DNA of 64,000 nucleotides, taken from positions 1 through 64,000 of the forward strand of contig JBEKOB010000007.1 of the NCBI GenBank assembly GCA_049522195.1, in the 5' to 3' direction. The notes beneath the pieces were generated by a model. It was given only the letters and a program-made list of their open reading frames with translations, was not told where the DNA came from and made no database searches. Below are positions 51,225 to 60,392 of this stretch, in pieces. Made by a program: the position numbers and the translations under genes. The stretch comes from UBA9647 sp049522195. GTDB taxonomy: Bacteria > Bacteroidota > Ignavibacteria > UBA10030. Within the stretch, counting starts at the first letter, position 1; every line of letters begins with the position of its first letter.

Positions 51225-52880
51225 CTACAGTCGGATAACCTGGTGTTTGAACAGGTCGATCGAAAGCTCTCCATAGAGCCAGCGAAGGAACTCGAGCCCG
51301 TATTTGTTCAGGAAGTAGATGACGTTGAGTTCACGCTCCTGGAAATTTGCCCGAGGAAAGATCAGGTTCGAGACTTTATCAATCTGCCGCAACGAAACCT
51401 CGTGTTGACGCATCTGCGCTGCGACGGCGCGCTCTTTCAACCCTTCGATGTTCACCATCGTCTTACGACTGACATTCTCGAGTGCCCCGTTGAGAGTCGG
51501 ATCTATTTTCTGTAGAACCGGAGCTATCGCTTCGAAGGCCTCCTGAATCGAAAGAAACGTCCCGCCAAACACCTCGTCCAGATTCAGATCCGATACCTCT
51601 GCTGCGACTCTTTCCTTCACGATTTCGACATCTCGGTAGATATCCAACAGCGATATCGAAAACCGCTCAAGTACTTTGTCAGCTTTCTCCTCTATAATCG
51701 TCGCGCTCGCCCTGGGATAGATAATAGGCATTGGGATATTGACAGCATCGTAGAGCGTTTTTAATTGTCCAAAATACGCTACCTCGGCAGGCCCGGCCAC
51801 ATACGCGAGAGTCGGAAGGAGCCAATCCTGGCAAATCGGGCGAAGCACAACGTTCGAACTGAACAGTTCGGGCGAATTCTTTGCCGCTTCAGTTACGAAT
51901 TCCTTCGTCAGGTGTTGTCTGGTTCCTTTCAGGGAGTATCCGTCGGGTCTTGGCTCAAGCAGATACCTTCCTCCGCGATGGAAGAAAAAGAGATTGACTG
52001 ATTTCGGCTTGACCTGCGCATGGTACTGCTTCTCCAGATCAGCGCTTTGATCTACGACTAACTGGGAGAATTTCGGGGTCTCAGCCAACTCACGCTCGAA
52101 AAGGGGAGCCAGAAGTTTCTTCACGTCTTTGTCGTTCGGATCCAGAAAAACGAGTCCCGAATTCTCCAGAAGCACATTCATCAGGTGAACGAATGCACGG
52201 TTGAATGTCATTCCCTTCTGATAAGCTGTTCGGAAGAGGTCGAGAACCTTGGATTTAAATTCTGTCTGTATAAGTGATTGATCCAGTTCACCAAATATCG
52301 ATTCTATGGACTCGTCGAACTCAATTTTTCCAACTGCCCCCAAGTTTTGGTCGTCGGACGTCCGCTTGAGTTCATAGCGCAGCTCTTGTACATCGTTGGC
52401 TGCTGACAGGATCTTGATGGAATTGACTTCCTCGACATCGTGGTCTTCACCCTCGAGCCAGAAAACCGGCACAAAATTGTAATCAGGATATCGCTGGGCC
52501 AGGCTTTCCACGAGTTTGAGCGTTGTAAGGGTCTTCAGGATGGTGTACAGGGGGCCGGTAAAGAGACCCACCTGCTGGCCCGTGACGACCGCGACAGTGT
52601 TGTCATTCAGCAGGGTGTCGATGTTAGCAAGCGTTCGCACGCCACAATGAAAATTGCGATTCTGTGTGCCAAGAATCTGGACGAGCGAAGACCGATCTAC
52701 AGGCCGCTCAGCGACCTTTCGTAACAGTGATTTCCAATGCGATTCGTTGCGAAAGTCTCCGCCATAAAAACGCTCCACATTCCGAAATTCGCTGACGTAA
52801 TCGACGAAAAGGGAGGAAAACGTGCTACTCACCGAATGCAGTTCTCGGTAGTCAATACCGTTGCCTTGGTCGTAAGTCAT
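51225..52880 (-). CDS. bshC: Bacillithiol biosynthesis cysteine-adding enzyme
   Basis: 551 residues, the family length. BshC joins cysteine to glucosaminyl-malate in the last step of bacillithiol synthesis. Marker segments are VTGQQVGLFTGPLYTILK, VPVFWLEGEDHDVEEVN and the C-terminal coiled-coil region ending LRWLYGELSIDLFKHQV. BshA and BshB are not in the window. Chlorobi are known to make N-methyl-bacillithiol, so the gene fits the suggested lineage. It is the last gene of the cdd-tdk-nucleoside phosphorylase operon, 14 bp after the phosphorylase. Confidence 0.93.
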   Translation of the reverse strand: MTYDQGNGIDYRELHSVSSTFSSLFVDYVSEFRNVERFYGGDFRNESHWKSLLRKVAERPVDRSSLVQILGTQNRNFHCGVRTLANIDTLLNDNTVAVVTGQQVGLFTGPLYTILKTLTTLKLVESLAQRYPDYNFVPVFWLEGEDHDVEEVNSIKILSAANDVQELRYELKRTSDDQNLGAVGKIEFDESIESIFGELDQSLIQTEFKSKVLDLFRTAYQKGMTFNRAFVHLMNVLLENSGLVFLDPNDKDVKKLLAPLFERELAETPKFSQLVVDQSADLEKQYHAQVKPKSVNLFFFHRGGRYLLEPRPDGYSLKGTRQHLTKEFVTEAAKNSPELFSSNVVLRPICQDWLLPTLAYVAGPAEVAYFGQLKTLYDAVNIPMPIIYPRASATIIEEKADKVLERFSISLLDIYRDVEIVKERVAAEVSDLNLDEVFGGTFLSIQEAFEAIAPVLQKIDPTLNGALENVSRKTMVNIEGLKERAVAAQMRQHEVSLRQIDKVSNLIFPRANFQERELNVIYFLNKYGLEFLRWLYGELSIDLFKHQVIRL

Positions 52881-52894
52881 GGTCTTGTTTATTT

Positions 52895-53734
52895 TCAGTC
52901 CTTAATTCGAAAAATGGTTTCTTCCAAAAGAGCTTTGAACACTTCCTTCACGCGACTCGCGGTTTCCGCAACCTCTGCATGCGATAATCGCCCTTCAGAT
53001 AAACCTGCTGCCATGTTGGAGATAAGGGAAATTGCCCCAACACGCATCCCCAGCTCAGCAGCGAGCACGATTTCCGGGACAGTCGACATCCCTACAGCAT
53101 TCGCACCCAGCCGGCGAAGCATTTCAATCTCGGCCTTTGTTTCATACGACGGGCCTTTGAGCCAGCAGTATGTTCCACGCTGTAAGCGAATGCCGAGAGC
53201 GTCGGCAGCGCTCCCGATGTGCTCAATCAACTGTTTGTCAAAACAGGATGAACTCTTTCTCTGAAAAGGGATTGACCCCGATTGCTCATTGTGCTGATGA
53301 GGATCCAGGAAGGAGAGATTGATGAAATCCTCAATCAACATCAAGTCTCCTTCAGAGAAACCCGGATTAATGCCCCCTGCCGCGTTTGTCGCAAGGAGAT
53401 ACCTTGCTCCCAAAGCCTTGGCAACAGAGATCGGAAACGTTGTCGAGTGTAGATCTCCGGTCTCATAGAAATGAACGCGCCCTTTGAAAACAAGCAGAGG
53501 AAGAGACTCTCGAGATTTGTTCCTGAGCTTGCCGAAGACAAGTCGACCCTCATGGCCTGCAACGCTCGACGTCGGATAGGAGGGTATTGAGCTGGCAGCA
53601 ATCTCAACTGGGTCTACAATGTGATCCGCGAAGTCACCCAGCCCCGAACCGAGGACGACCGCGACTGAGGGGCTTTGTGTAATGTGCGAAGTGATGTACT
53701 CAACCGCTTTGTCCAGCTTGAGATTCTCTGGCAA
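52895..53734 (-). CDS. Purine nucleoside phosphorylase, trimeric class
   Basis: 279 residues of the PNP/MTAP family. AVVLGSGLGDFAD, SVAGHEGRLVFG, VFKGRVHFYETGD, TNAAGGINPGF and MSTVPEIVLAAELGMRVGAI are family landmarks. The Glu of GPSYETKAEIEML and the Asn of LISNMAAG match the guanine/hypoxanthine-binding PNP rather than MTAP. It splits purine nucleosides with phosphate. It lies between tdk and bshC in a nucleoside-salvage operon. Confidence 0.92.
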   Translation of the reverse strand: MPENLKLDKAVEYITSHITQSPSVAVVLGSGLGDFADHIVDPVEIAASSIPSYPTSSVAGHEGRLVFGKLRNKSRESLPLLVFKGRVHFYETGDLHSTTFPISVAKALGARYLLATNAAGGINPGFSEGDLMLIEDFINLSFLDPHQHNEQSGSIPFQRKSSSCFDKQLIEHIGSAADALGIRLQRGTYCWLKGPSYETKAEIEMLRRLGANAVGMSTVPEIVLAAELGMRVGAISLISNMAAGLSEGRLSHAEVAETASRVKEVFKALLEETIFRIKD

Positions 53735-53817
53735 TCCTCATGTCCTCTCGTGATATCCAATTCGCTTTTCATCACAAAACTGAATCACATCGTCTGAACG
53801 TGACAACTTTTGGGATC

Positions 53818-54393
53818 TCAGTCGTTTGGCGGTTCGAAACAGTGTCGACAGCGGGCTTCGTAAATGTCTTTCGCGCCGACGAGCACACGATCGGCTTGGT
53901 GAGTCTTTCGTTGAGTCCTGTCTGCTGGATTGCCGCAGACGACACAGATAGCGAGAGTTTTTGTGATGTATTCGGCGACAGCAAGCAGCTGTGGCACAGG
54001 TTCAAACGGTTTTCCTCTGTAGTCCTGATCGAGACCCGCAACGATAACCCGCTTTCCCTGATTCGCCAATGTTTCACACACTTCAACCAGATTGGCTTTG
54101 AAGAACTGCCCTTCGTCGATCCCCACAACCTGCGCATCCTTGCTCTGTTCAAGAATTTCCGAAGCGTCATCGACTACGACTGATGTCAGCGATTGCTCAC
54201 TATGAGAGACAATGTGTTGAGCACTGTATCGATTGTCGATCCTCGGTTTGAAAATTGCCACCTTTTGCTTCGCAATCTCAGCTCTCCTTAAACGGCGTAT
54301 CAGCTCCTCCGTCTTCCCGCTAAACATACAGCCGCAAACGACCTCGATCCAGCCCGTATTGCGTGGAACACTGTGCAGTTCTGACGTATCCAT
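53818..54393 (-). CDS. tdk: Thymidine kinase
   Basis: 191 residues of the type II (cellular) thymidine kinase family. The P-loop is CGCMFSGKTEEL, the Walker B-like motif VVGIDEGQFF, and the lasso domain has two zinc Cys pairs (CVVCG and CRHC). It phosphorylates thymidine in salvage. It starts 3 bp after the cdd stop and is followed 83 bp later by the nucleoside phosphorylase. Confidence 0.94.
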   Translation of the reverse strand: MDTSELHSVPRNTGWIEVVCGCMFSGKTEELIRRLRRAEIAKQKVAIFKPRIDNRYSAQHIVSHSEQSLTSVVVDDASEILEQSKDAQVVGIDEGQFFKANLVEVCETLANQGKRVIVAGLDQDYRGKPFEPVPQLLAVAEYITKTLAICVVCGNPADRTQRKTHQADRVLVGAKDIYEARCRHCFEPPND

Positions 54394-54396
54394 AGA

Positions 54397-54816
54397 CTAC
54401 CTGCTTTTCTTTTTGGTTCGTTCAAGATTCTTCTGACCAAATGCGTGTGGAAGGAGTTTGTTCATCTTGAGGACTTTGACTTTGCCTTTTCCGTTGATCA
54501 TCAGGAAATCAATATTCCCGGCAAGATCCATCAGAACCTGGCGGCAGGCTCCGCATGGAGGAGTATATCCGGGGTCATCGGAAACCACGGCGATCGCCTT
54601 GAAATTCCGATCCCCCTCGGATACCGCCTTGAATATCGCAGTCCGTTCTGCACAGATTGTCAGTGCGTAGGTACTGATCTCAACGTTGCAGCCGAGATAG
54701 ATTCTGCCGCTCGTAGTCAAAAGGGCAGCACCAACGCGAAAGTGCGAATACGGAGCATGTGCGCGTTTCTTGGCAGCAAGGGCCCCTTCGACAAGTTTCT
54801 TATATTCAGGTCGCAC
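54397..54816 (-). CDS. cdd: Cytidine deaminase
   Basis: 139 residues from GTG 54816, preceded by a GAAAGG site. It is the homotetrameric type: zinc and proton-shuttle residues are in ICAERTAI (Cys and Glu) and PCGACRQ (two Cys). It deaminates cytidine and deoxycytidine. The C-terminal tail is basic (LERTKKKSR). It is the first gene behind a strong promoter at 54884-54912. Confidence 0.94.
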   Translation of the reverse strand: MRPEYKKLVEGALAAKKRAHAPYSHFRVGAALLTTSGRIYLGCNVEISTYALTICAERTAIFKAVSEGDRNFKAIAVVSDDPGYTPPCGACRQVLMDLAGNIDFLMINGKGKVKVLKMNKLLPHAFGQKNLERTKKKSR

Positions 54817-54883
54817 GAAAGCCTTTCACCTCATAGTGATGAGTACAAACAACCCCTTTTCCCACACTCAAGAAAACCGTGAG

Positions 54884-54912
54884 AATATAGGCAAGATTGG
54901 AGTGAAATGCAA
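54884..54912 (-). promoter_or_regulatory. Promoter of the cdd-tdk-pnp-bshC operon
   Basis: On the minus strand TTGCAT and TATATT are separated by exactly 17 bp, the same sequence and spacing as the rimP promoter. The -10 box lies about 67 bp before the cdd start. Confidence 0.65.
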
Positions 54913-54959
54913 TTGAACAGCTTGGAGAGAGTGATGCGGTAGGTGCCGATGAGGCATTG

Positions 54960-55682
54960 TCAGGATCGTCGGAGCTCGATGACAGTAAGTGTTTCGAAAA
55001 GAAGTTTCCTTGCTTTGACGACCCGAGATGTAAATCGGTTTTCTTCAAACGGACGCAGGCATGCGTGGAGATCAGCATCAGACGAAAGGACAAGAAGTAT
55101 CGTCCCGCCAGTTGCAAGAAATGAAGGACTCAGGCGAGCAAGTCCTGCCATGAATTCCATTCCGCTCCCGCCCCTGAACGCTCGTTCCGTCATGGTCCGC
55201 GCTTTCCCTGTATAGAATGGCGGGTTGCTGACTATGTAGTCAAATTTCGCGGCTGAGTGTTCCATTTGGGCGAAGAGGTTGCTCTCAACCACATGGACCA
55301 TCGTGAGAAGCCCGTTGTCAGCTGCGTTGTCCCGCGTTGCCTGGACGGCGAAAGGATTGATATCGATGGCGGTAACTGCTCCGCCGGCGCGGGCTGCGGC
55401 AAGAGAAAGGATTCCTGAACCGCAACCAACATCGAGCACGTTCTTTCCGACGAGATGAAGCGTCGAAATGTACTCACCGAGGAACTTGCTCGTGAAATAG
55501 AATCTCGGATGAAACACGCTTGGCGGGATGGTGAGGGAAAATCCGAGGCGCCTGGTTCTGACCCTCCGGGTCATGGTGTGCTTCACCCACCCGAAATACG
55601 CCCCCAGAAAAAGCAGACGCCGGAGAACTTTCGTGCTCGTTGAAAGGGCGCGAGGCTGAATATCAATCCTCGAGATGGCCAC
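54960..55682 (-). CDS. PrmC/HemK-like SAM-dependent methyltransferase
   Basis: About 240 residues from GTG 55682, 4 bp after the radical SAM stop; a longer start would overlap that gene. The SAM-binding motif is VLDVGCGSGILSLAA and the catalytic motif is IVSNPPFYTG, the N-P-P-[FY] of enzymes methylating Gln or adenine amino groups. The N terminus is basic with a short hydrophobic stretch (LRRLLFLGAYFGW), so it may sit at the membrane. It is the last gene of the seven-gene cluster. The target is unknown. Confidence 0.78.
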   Translation of the reverse strand: MAISRIDIQPRALSTSTKVLRRLLFLGAYFGWVKHTMTRRVRTRRLGFSLTIPPSVFHPRFYFTSKFLGEYISTLHLVGKNVLDVGCGSGILSLAAARAGGAVTAIDINPFAVQATRDNAADNGLLTMVHVVESNLFAQMEHSAAKFDYIVSNPPFYTGKARTMTERAFRGGSGMEFMAGLARLSPSFLATGGTILLVLSSDADLHACLRPFEENRFTSRVVKARKLLFETLTVIELRRS

Positions 55683-55686
55683 GTTA

Positions 55687-57156
55687 TTAAAATCCTTCGA
55701 TTTCAGGTTGGCGATACCGAAAGAGTCTCTGCACGAACGCAAGTTCATACGGAGCAAAGTAGATTTTCAAGTTGTAGCGCCACGAGCCGAGTAGTTGCAG
55801 GAGACGGCGCCGAAACCTGGTCAGCTTCAAATCAGAGTTTGTCGGAGAATAGGCATTGAGAACCCGTTCAAAGTTCTTGATCCTCCTCAGATTGGCCGGC
55901 GTAAGCCAGGGAGTTGCAGGATTCTTCCGAAGATCATGCAATTGCCATTGGGGCAGAAGCCAGTCGTCAAGGTTCTGAGGAAATTGAAACCCGAGGTTCT
56001 TCGAGGCGTCAAACAGTTCAGCTTCTTTGAAATGAACAGGGGAATAGGTGTAGAGCACGATTTCGCTATGCTTGTTGATTTCCTTAATCCTTCGTATGTA
56101 GCGGAAATCGCGTTCCAGATCCTCATTGATCGTGCTCGTTGGACTGCCGAGGACAAACGAGAATTCGGGCACAATGTCGTACGCCTTCATCCTCTCGGCA
56201 AGCGCGAGCACGGTATCGGGTGTCTGCGTCCCTCCCTTGTTCATCAGCTCCAGCACTTGCTGAGAGCTCGACTCGGCGCCAAAGAAGATCATTTTGCATC
56301 CCGATTGCTTCATCATCTTCCAGGTAGCATCGTCGTATTGCATCACCGTATCTGGACGAGCTTCTCCCCACCAGCCAAACTCCTTTCCAACCATTCGTTC
56401 TGCAAACTCAAACGTTCTTCGTTCTGACGTGAAAAAGTTGTTGTCATGAAACTCAACCGCATTGACATTGAAATTCTTCTTGAACCAGAGAAGATCTGTG
56501 GCTATGCGATCAGCGGTCAGACCCATCCAACGCGCTTTGTAGACTGCGGCAACTGCACAGAACCCGCATAGGAATGGACATCCTACGCTTGAGTGATAGT
56601 TGATGGTTCTGGTCCCTACATACGTTTTACCGATGTACGGATGAAGATTGAGTTTGTGGTAGGGGAGTGGCGGGAGTTCGTTCGGATCAATGAGTCCCCC
56701 CTTCGGATTTTGGCGAATCGACCCGTCCTTGTACGAAAGCCCCGGAATGTGATTGAGATCCCCGCCATGTTCCAGCGCATCAATCAGCATGCGAAATGAG
56801 TAGTCCCCCTGATCCCGGATAACGAAGTCGACATAGGGAGACTCCAGTACGACGTTGGTGTGCAGCGTTGGGAAATAGCCTCCCCAGACGATTTTCACCG
56901 CGGGAAATCGGTCTCGAATCATTCTGGAAAGCAAGATTGATTCGCGCAATTGCGGCCCCGGCATGACAGTGAGGCCGACATATCTCACCGAGCGCTCTTT
57001 AATCATCCTGGCTACCGTGGATGCGAGTGTGCCGTCGATGTTTCCATCGAGAACCTCGTAGGGATAGTGTCCTTCCAGGGACGCCCCGATGGAAAGGACA
57101 GAGAGGGGGATCCTGCATCTCCAGCGTGTGGCTCGAGGATTTATCAAAGCAATCAT
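55687..57156 (-). CDS. B12-binding-type radical SAM enzyme (second of two)
   Basis: 489 residues. An N-terminal B12-binding-like Rossmann domain (about 1-150, with GLTVMPGPQLRESILLSRMI and IVWGGYFPTLH) lacks the DxHxxG base-off motif. The radical SAM core has CPFLCGFC (C193, C197, C200). The C-terminal 130 residues are specific to this class. Class B members methylate or cyclise unactivated carbons in lipids, antibiotics and chlorophylls. It begins 4 bp after the GT87 gene. The substrate is unknown. Confidence 0.88.
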   Translation of the reverse strand: MIALINPRATRWRCRIPLSVLSIGASLEGHYPYEVLDGNIDGTLASTVARMIKERSVRYVGLTVMPGPQLRESILLSRMIRDRFPAVKIVWGGYFPTLHTNVVLESPYVDFVIRDQGDYSFRMLIDALEHGGDLNHIPGLSYKDGSIRQNPKGGLIDPNELPPLPYHKLNLHPYIGKTYVGTRTINYHSSVGCPFLCGFCAVAAVYKARWMGLTADRIATDLLWFKKNFNVNAVEFHDNNFFTSERRTFEFAERMVGKEFGWWGEARPDTVMQYDDATWKMMKQSGCKMIFFGAESSSQQVLELMNKGGTQTPDTVLALAERMKAYDIVPEFSFVLGSPTSTINEDLERDFRYIRRIKEINKHSEIVLYTYSPVHFKEAELFDASKNLGFQFPQNLDDWLLPQWQLHDLRKNPATPWLTPANLRRIKNFERVLNAYSPTNSDLKLTRFRRRLLQLLGSWRYNLKIYFAPYELAFVQRLFRYRQPEIEGF

Positions 57157-57160
57157 AGCG

Positions 57161-58399
57161 TCACATTGTCGTCGATAGTGGTAGTTCTGGCCCGGTCTCT
57201 TTTTCCACCAAGACTGTGATGGTCAGAAAGAGGGCAAGCAGAAGATAGAGCCGGGGATAAGCGAGCAGTCTCCAGATTCCTTCCAAAGCAATTCGATCAA
57301 TTCCCCCCGCAGGAACCAGTCCAATTCCAAAATATAGCAACAACACTAAGCCGAGAAGACGGATTTGATTTCTACGAATCAGTAAAGGGCTCAGCATCGC
57401 CACCGGTATCGAAAGCACAAGAAAGTGATACGTTGCCGTTGCTGGGGCGATGAGCAACGTGAAGGTGAAGAATGCGCTGACATAGAACACGGTGAGTGAT
57501 TCCCGATCGATTCTTCGACGCATCGCAAGGATCAACGCTGCAATCAAACACAGAATGACAGAGCCCCGGAAAAAGACAAACCCGGCGGGTGAGTCAAGAA
57601 AAGGAGTCGGGTTCAGGATCGGGTCTTTGATGAATAATGAGCGGAGCAGACTGTCCCACGATTGATATGTGGCAGAAAATGGATTGGCCATTTCTCCATC
57701 AAGATGATGCCAGAGTACAGAATCGAGAAAGAACCTGTGGACGTCAAGGCCGAGAGTCAAGACGCTCAGGACCAGAACAGCGAGAGCCGATACGAACGCT
57801 CCAGCCACAGCGTTCCATTTTCGTTCGATGAGGAAAACGACGACCAGAGCCAGCGGGAAATACTTGATTGGTATGAAAAGCCCCGCTATCACTCCGCTCG
57901 CAAACTCTTTGTTTTGTTCGTACAAGTAGATGCTCAAGGCCAGACAGAAAGTCAGCAGGAGGTAAACCTGACCAAGTGCAAATGTGTTGATGATTGCCCA
58001 TCCTGAACCGAGCAAGATGAGTACTGTCTGCAAATGGCTTAGGATGCTTAGTCGGGCAAGGATCAGAACAAGACCAGTAGCCAGGCACAGGTTGAAGAAC
58101 GTCCAGATTGACTTTGCAGTTCGTATGTCAAACAATGTAAGTGGCACCATCAGGAGCGCTGTAGGAGGAGGAAAAGGCTGGAAGATCGCGCCGTTGGGCC
58201 CTCCCAGGGATTGCGCTCGATGGCCGAACCATTCAGCATCATATAATCTATTCGTGTTCTGTCGATCGTGGACGAGCACATAGGAACTGACATAATAGTT
58301 CGCGAAGTCCGTTCCGATCGACGTGAATGCCGGCACCAAACCTTTGGCGATGAGCAGAATGACAAGCACCGCGAGAACAAGCCATCCGGCGATTTTCAA
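57161..58399 (-). CDS. GT87-family (DUF2029) integral membrane glycosyltransferase
   Basis: 412 residues with about ten membrane helices. The first periplasmic loop starts GTDFANYYVSSYVLV, with the acidic residue expected in GT-C fold enzymes, and continues with RLYDAEWFGHRAQ and FQPFPPPTALLMVPL, both typical of the family that includes the mycobacterial mannosyltransferases using polyprenyl-phosphate sugars. It overlaps the GT9 gene by 4 bp. The donor and acceptor are unknown. Confidence 0.83.
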   Translation of the reverse strand: MKIAGWLVLAVLVILLIAKGLVPAFTSIGTDFANYYVSSYVLVHDRQNTNRLYDAEWFGHRAQSLGGPNGAIFQPFPPPTALLMVPLTLFDIRTAKSIWTFFNLCLATGLVLILARLSILSHLQTVLILLGSGWAIINTFALGQVYLLLTFCLALSIYLYEQNKEFASGVIAGLFIPIKYFPLALVVVFLIERKWNAVAGAFVSALAVLVLSVLTLGLDVHRFFLDSVLWHHLDGEMANPFSATYQSWDSLLRSLFIKDPILNPTPFLDSPAGFVFFRGSVILCLIAALILAMRRRIDRESLTVFYVSAFFTFTLLIAPATATYHFLVLSIPVAMLSPLLIRRNQIRLLGLVLLLYFGIGLVPAGGIDRIALEGIWRLLAYPRLYLLLALFLTITVLVEKETGPELPLSTTM

Positions 58400-59583
58400 T
58401 GAAGCACCTCGACAAGATCCCGATGCTGATTGAGTTCCTCCAAAAGAAACCGGGACGCTTCAACGACCTGCCCGACAGAGATCTCCTTCATACATTGCCC
58501 ACCGATAAGACACTTGAACACCTTTGCATCGTAGACATTCAGACACGGGCTGCAGCGGAGTCCCGCGTAAAGATTAATGGTTCTATTCCCCAGAGGTCCA
58601 TAGAAATCAGGTGACTCGGGTCCAAAGAGCGCAACGGTCGGCAATCCGACAGCCGCGGCCACGTGCATGGGGCCACTGTCATTTGTGATCAAGAGCCTGG
58701 AGAGAGAAAACAGTTGGATAATCTCTCTGAGCGTCAGGAGTCCTGCGAGATTCAAGGTGTCATGCACGTTGTTCGGAATTGCCTGTCTGACTCCATCCAC
58801 ATACTTTCGTTCTGTTGCAGACCCGATCAGACAAAACAGGGCGGTCGGGTTCTCCGATCGCATAATGTCAATCACCTGGGCAAAGCGGTCGCCATCCCAT
58901 CGTCGCTCAAGAGATGTGACGCCCGCATTGGGATTGACGCAAATGATCTCTCTCGTGAGAGCCATGTTCTCGATTGGGAGGAAAGAAGGCGACGTTGAGT
59001 TCTCGAAATGGATTCTCGGCACAAGCGGCTCTTCAGATCCGATTCCAAGCGGCGAGAGTGTGCTCAGAAATGTTTCGGAGACATGACGATCTGAACGGAG
59101 AGGAACGGCATCGGTTATGTTCCAGCTCCTCCAGCGCGTTGGAAGGGCGAACCCAATATGCTTTGCGGGTCTGGCGACAGAGCCAACGAAAGTCGAGAAT
59201 TTCGAGAAGAATTCAAGGTCAACGACGACGTCAATTTTTGTCCTGATCAACCGGGCAAGCAGCATCGAGAAGGACCTTACGAACGAGCCAAGCGAACTGG
59301 GATCAACAAACCACCGTTCATCGAGGAACGGCAGTTCATCGACAATTTCGGCGTTCGCCGAAAACGTCAGGAAAACAATCCTGGCGTTCGGGAATTGCAG
59401 TCGCATCCGACGAAGTGCGGGCGCCGCAAGAAGTATGCTGCCGAGTCCAAAGAACTTGATGACCAGTATCGAATCGACGGAGGCAGGAGCCGATCTTCTG
59501 AATACCATCGCGGCTAATCCCGAGGCCCAGCAGAACGGGACACCCACAAACCTGTCGATACGCCTCATCAAGGAAATGGTCAT
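58396..59583 (-). CDS. GT9-family (heptosyltransferase-like) glycosyltransferase
   Basis: 395 residues with the two-domain GT-B fold of the LPS heptosyltransferase family. The N-terminal ILVIKFFGLGSILLAAPALRRM (abbreviated) and PNARIVFLT, and the C-terminal ITNDSGPMHVAAAVGLPTVALFGP, are diagnostic. A Cys-rich stretch near the C terminus (RCSPCLNVYDAKVFKCLIGG) is common in this family. The N-terminal 25 residues are hydrophobic and may be a membrane anchor. It overlaps the methyltransferase by 4 bp. Confidence 0.87.
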   Translation of the reverse strand: MTISLMRRIDRFVGVPFCWASGLAAMVFRRSAPASVDSILVIKFFGLGSILLAAPALRRMRLQFPNARIVFLTFSANAEIVDELPFLDERWFVDPSSLGSFVRSFSMLLARLIRTKIDVVVDLEFFSKFSTFVGSVARPAKHIGFALPTRWRSWNITDAVPLRSDRHVSETFLSTLSPLGIGSEEPLVPRIHFENSTSPSFLPIENMALTREIICVNPNAGVTSLERRWDGDRFAQVIDIMRSENPTALFCLIGSATERKYVDGVRQAIPNNVHDTLNLAGLLTLREIIQLFSLSRLLITNDSGPMHVAAAVGLPTVALFGPESPDFYGPLGNRTINLYAGLRCSPCLNVYDAKVFKCLIGGQCMKEISVGQVVEASRFLLEELNQHRDLVEVLH

Positions 59584-60392
59584 CGCACTCTCTTCCGCAA
59601 AACGATCACATTGTGATCGCCGATCGACCTGAAAAGCGGCAGGTGAGAGATCAGATCATCGATCCTCTCCGATATGGCCGTCAAGATAGGAAAACGGGCC
59701 GCGATCTTCCACGCGTGAGGAGGCGGACTGAACACGTTGAGCGAATACGTTTCAATGATTTCGAAATCAGGGTCAAAGGCCCGTACAACCTCGCGGGGAG
59801 AGAAATAGTACACCATGAAGGGATTGCCGTAAAACTGAGTTTCAGTCCCATCCGGTTTCATTCTTCGAAAAGCTTCCTTGATTCTCCCTCGATATCCGTA
59901 CGCGATCGTTTCCCAGAGTGAGAACGATGGCATGATCACGGCGATGAAATAGCCCCCTGGTTTGAGCTTTGCAGCGACCTGCGCTCCGACTCGAGGCAAG
60001 TTGCGTGTGCAGTTGAGTCCACCAAAATTGGATAGTACCAAATCGAACCGATTCGATTCGACATGGTTCAGGTCCTCATAGGACCCCTCCATAAACCGGG
60101 CGTTCGGAAATTCCCGCGACTTTTGGGCGGCCTCCGCGATCATGGAAGCCGAGAGATCAACACCTACGACAGTGAATCCTTTGTCGGCGAGGTACAGACC
60201 GTCAGTTCCCGTCCCGCAATTGATATCGAGTATTTCAGCTGGAGGCCGAACCAGGAAATCGATCGTTGAGTAGACCTTCTTGCGAAGCCGCTCGATGATC
60301 GCATTATCCCCGAACAACTCGTCGTACTGTCGGGCTAACGAGTCGAACGCTTTCGCAACATCGGGATGGAGGTGAGCCACTTCGGACATCAT
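59580..60392 (-). CDS. Class I SAM-dependent methyltransferase
   Basis: About 270 residues. ATG 60392 is chosen because AAGGAGA stands before it and it overlaps the radical SAM stop as ATGA; the frame runs further upstream without support. The SAM motif reads ILDINCGTGTDGLYLA, followed by GVDLSASMI and FDLVLSNFGGLNC. It resembles ubiquinone/menaquinone-type and small-molecule methyltransferases. The C-terminal part (YYFSPREVVRAFDPDFEIIE) is usual. The target is unknown. Confidence 0.85.
   Translation of the reverse strand: MMSEVAHLHPDVAKAFDSLARQYDELFGDNAIIERLRKKVYSTIDFLVRPPAEILDINCGTGTDGLYLADKGFTVVGVDLSASMIAEAAQKSREFPNARFMEGSYEDLNHVESNRFDLVLSNFGGLNCTRNLPRVGAQVAAKLKPGGYFIAVIMPSFSLWETIAYGYRGRIKEAFRRMKPDGTETQFYGNPFMVYYFSPREVVRAFDPDFEIIETYSLNVFSPPPHAWKIAARFPILTAISERIDDLISHLPLFRSIGDHNVIVLRKRVR

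Noticed and set aside
53740..54183. Open frame of 147 codons on the plus strand
   Set aside because: It lies opposite thymidine kinase, whose motifs are clear; the antisense translation has no recognisable domain.
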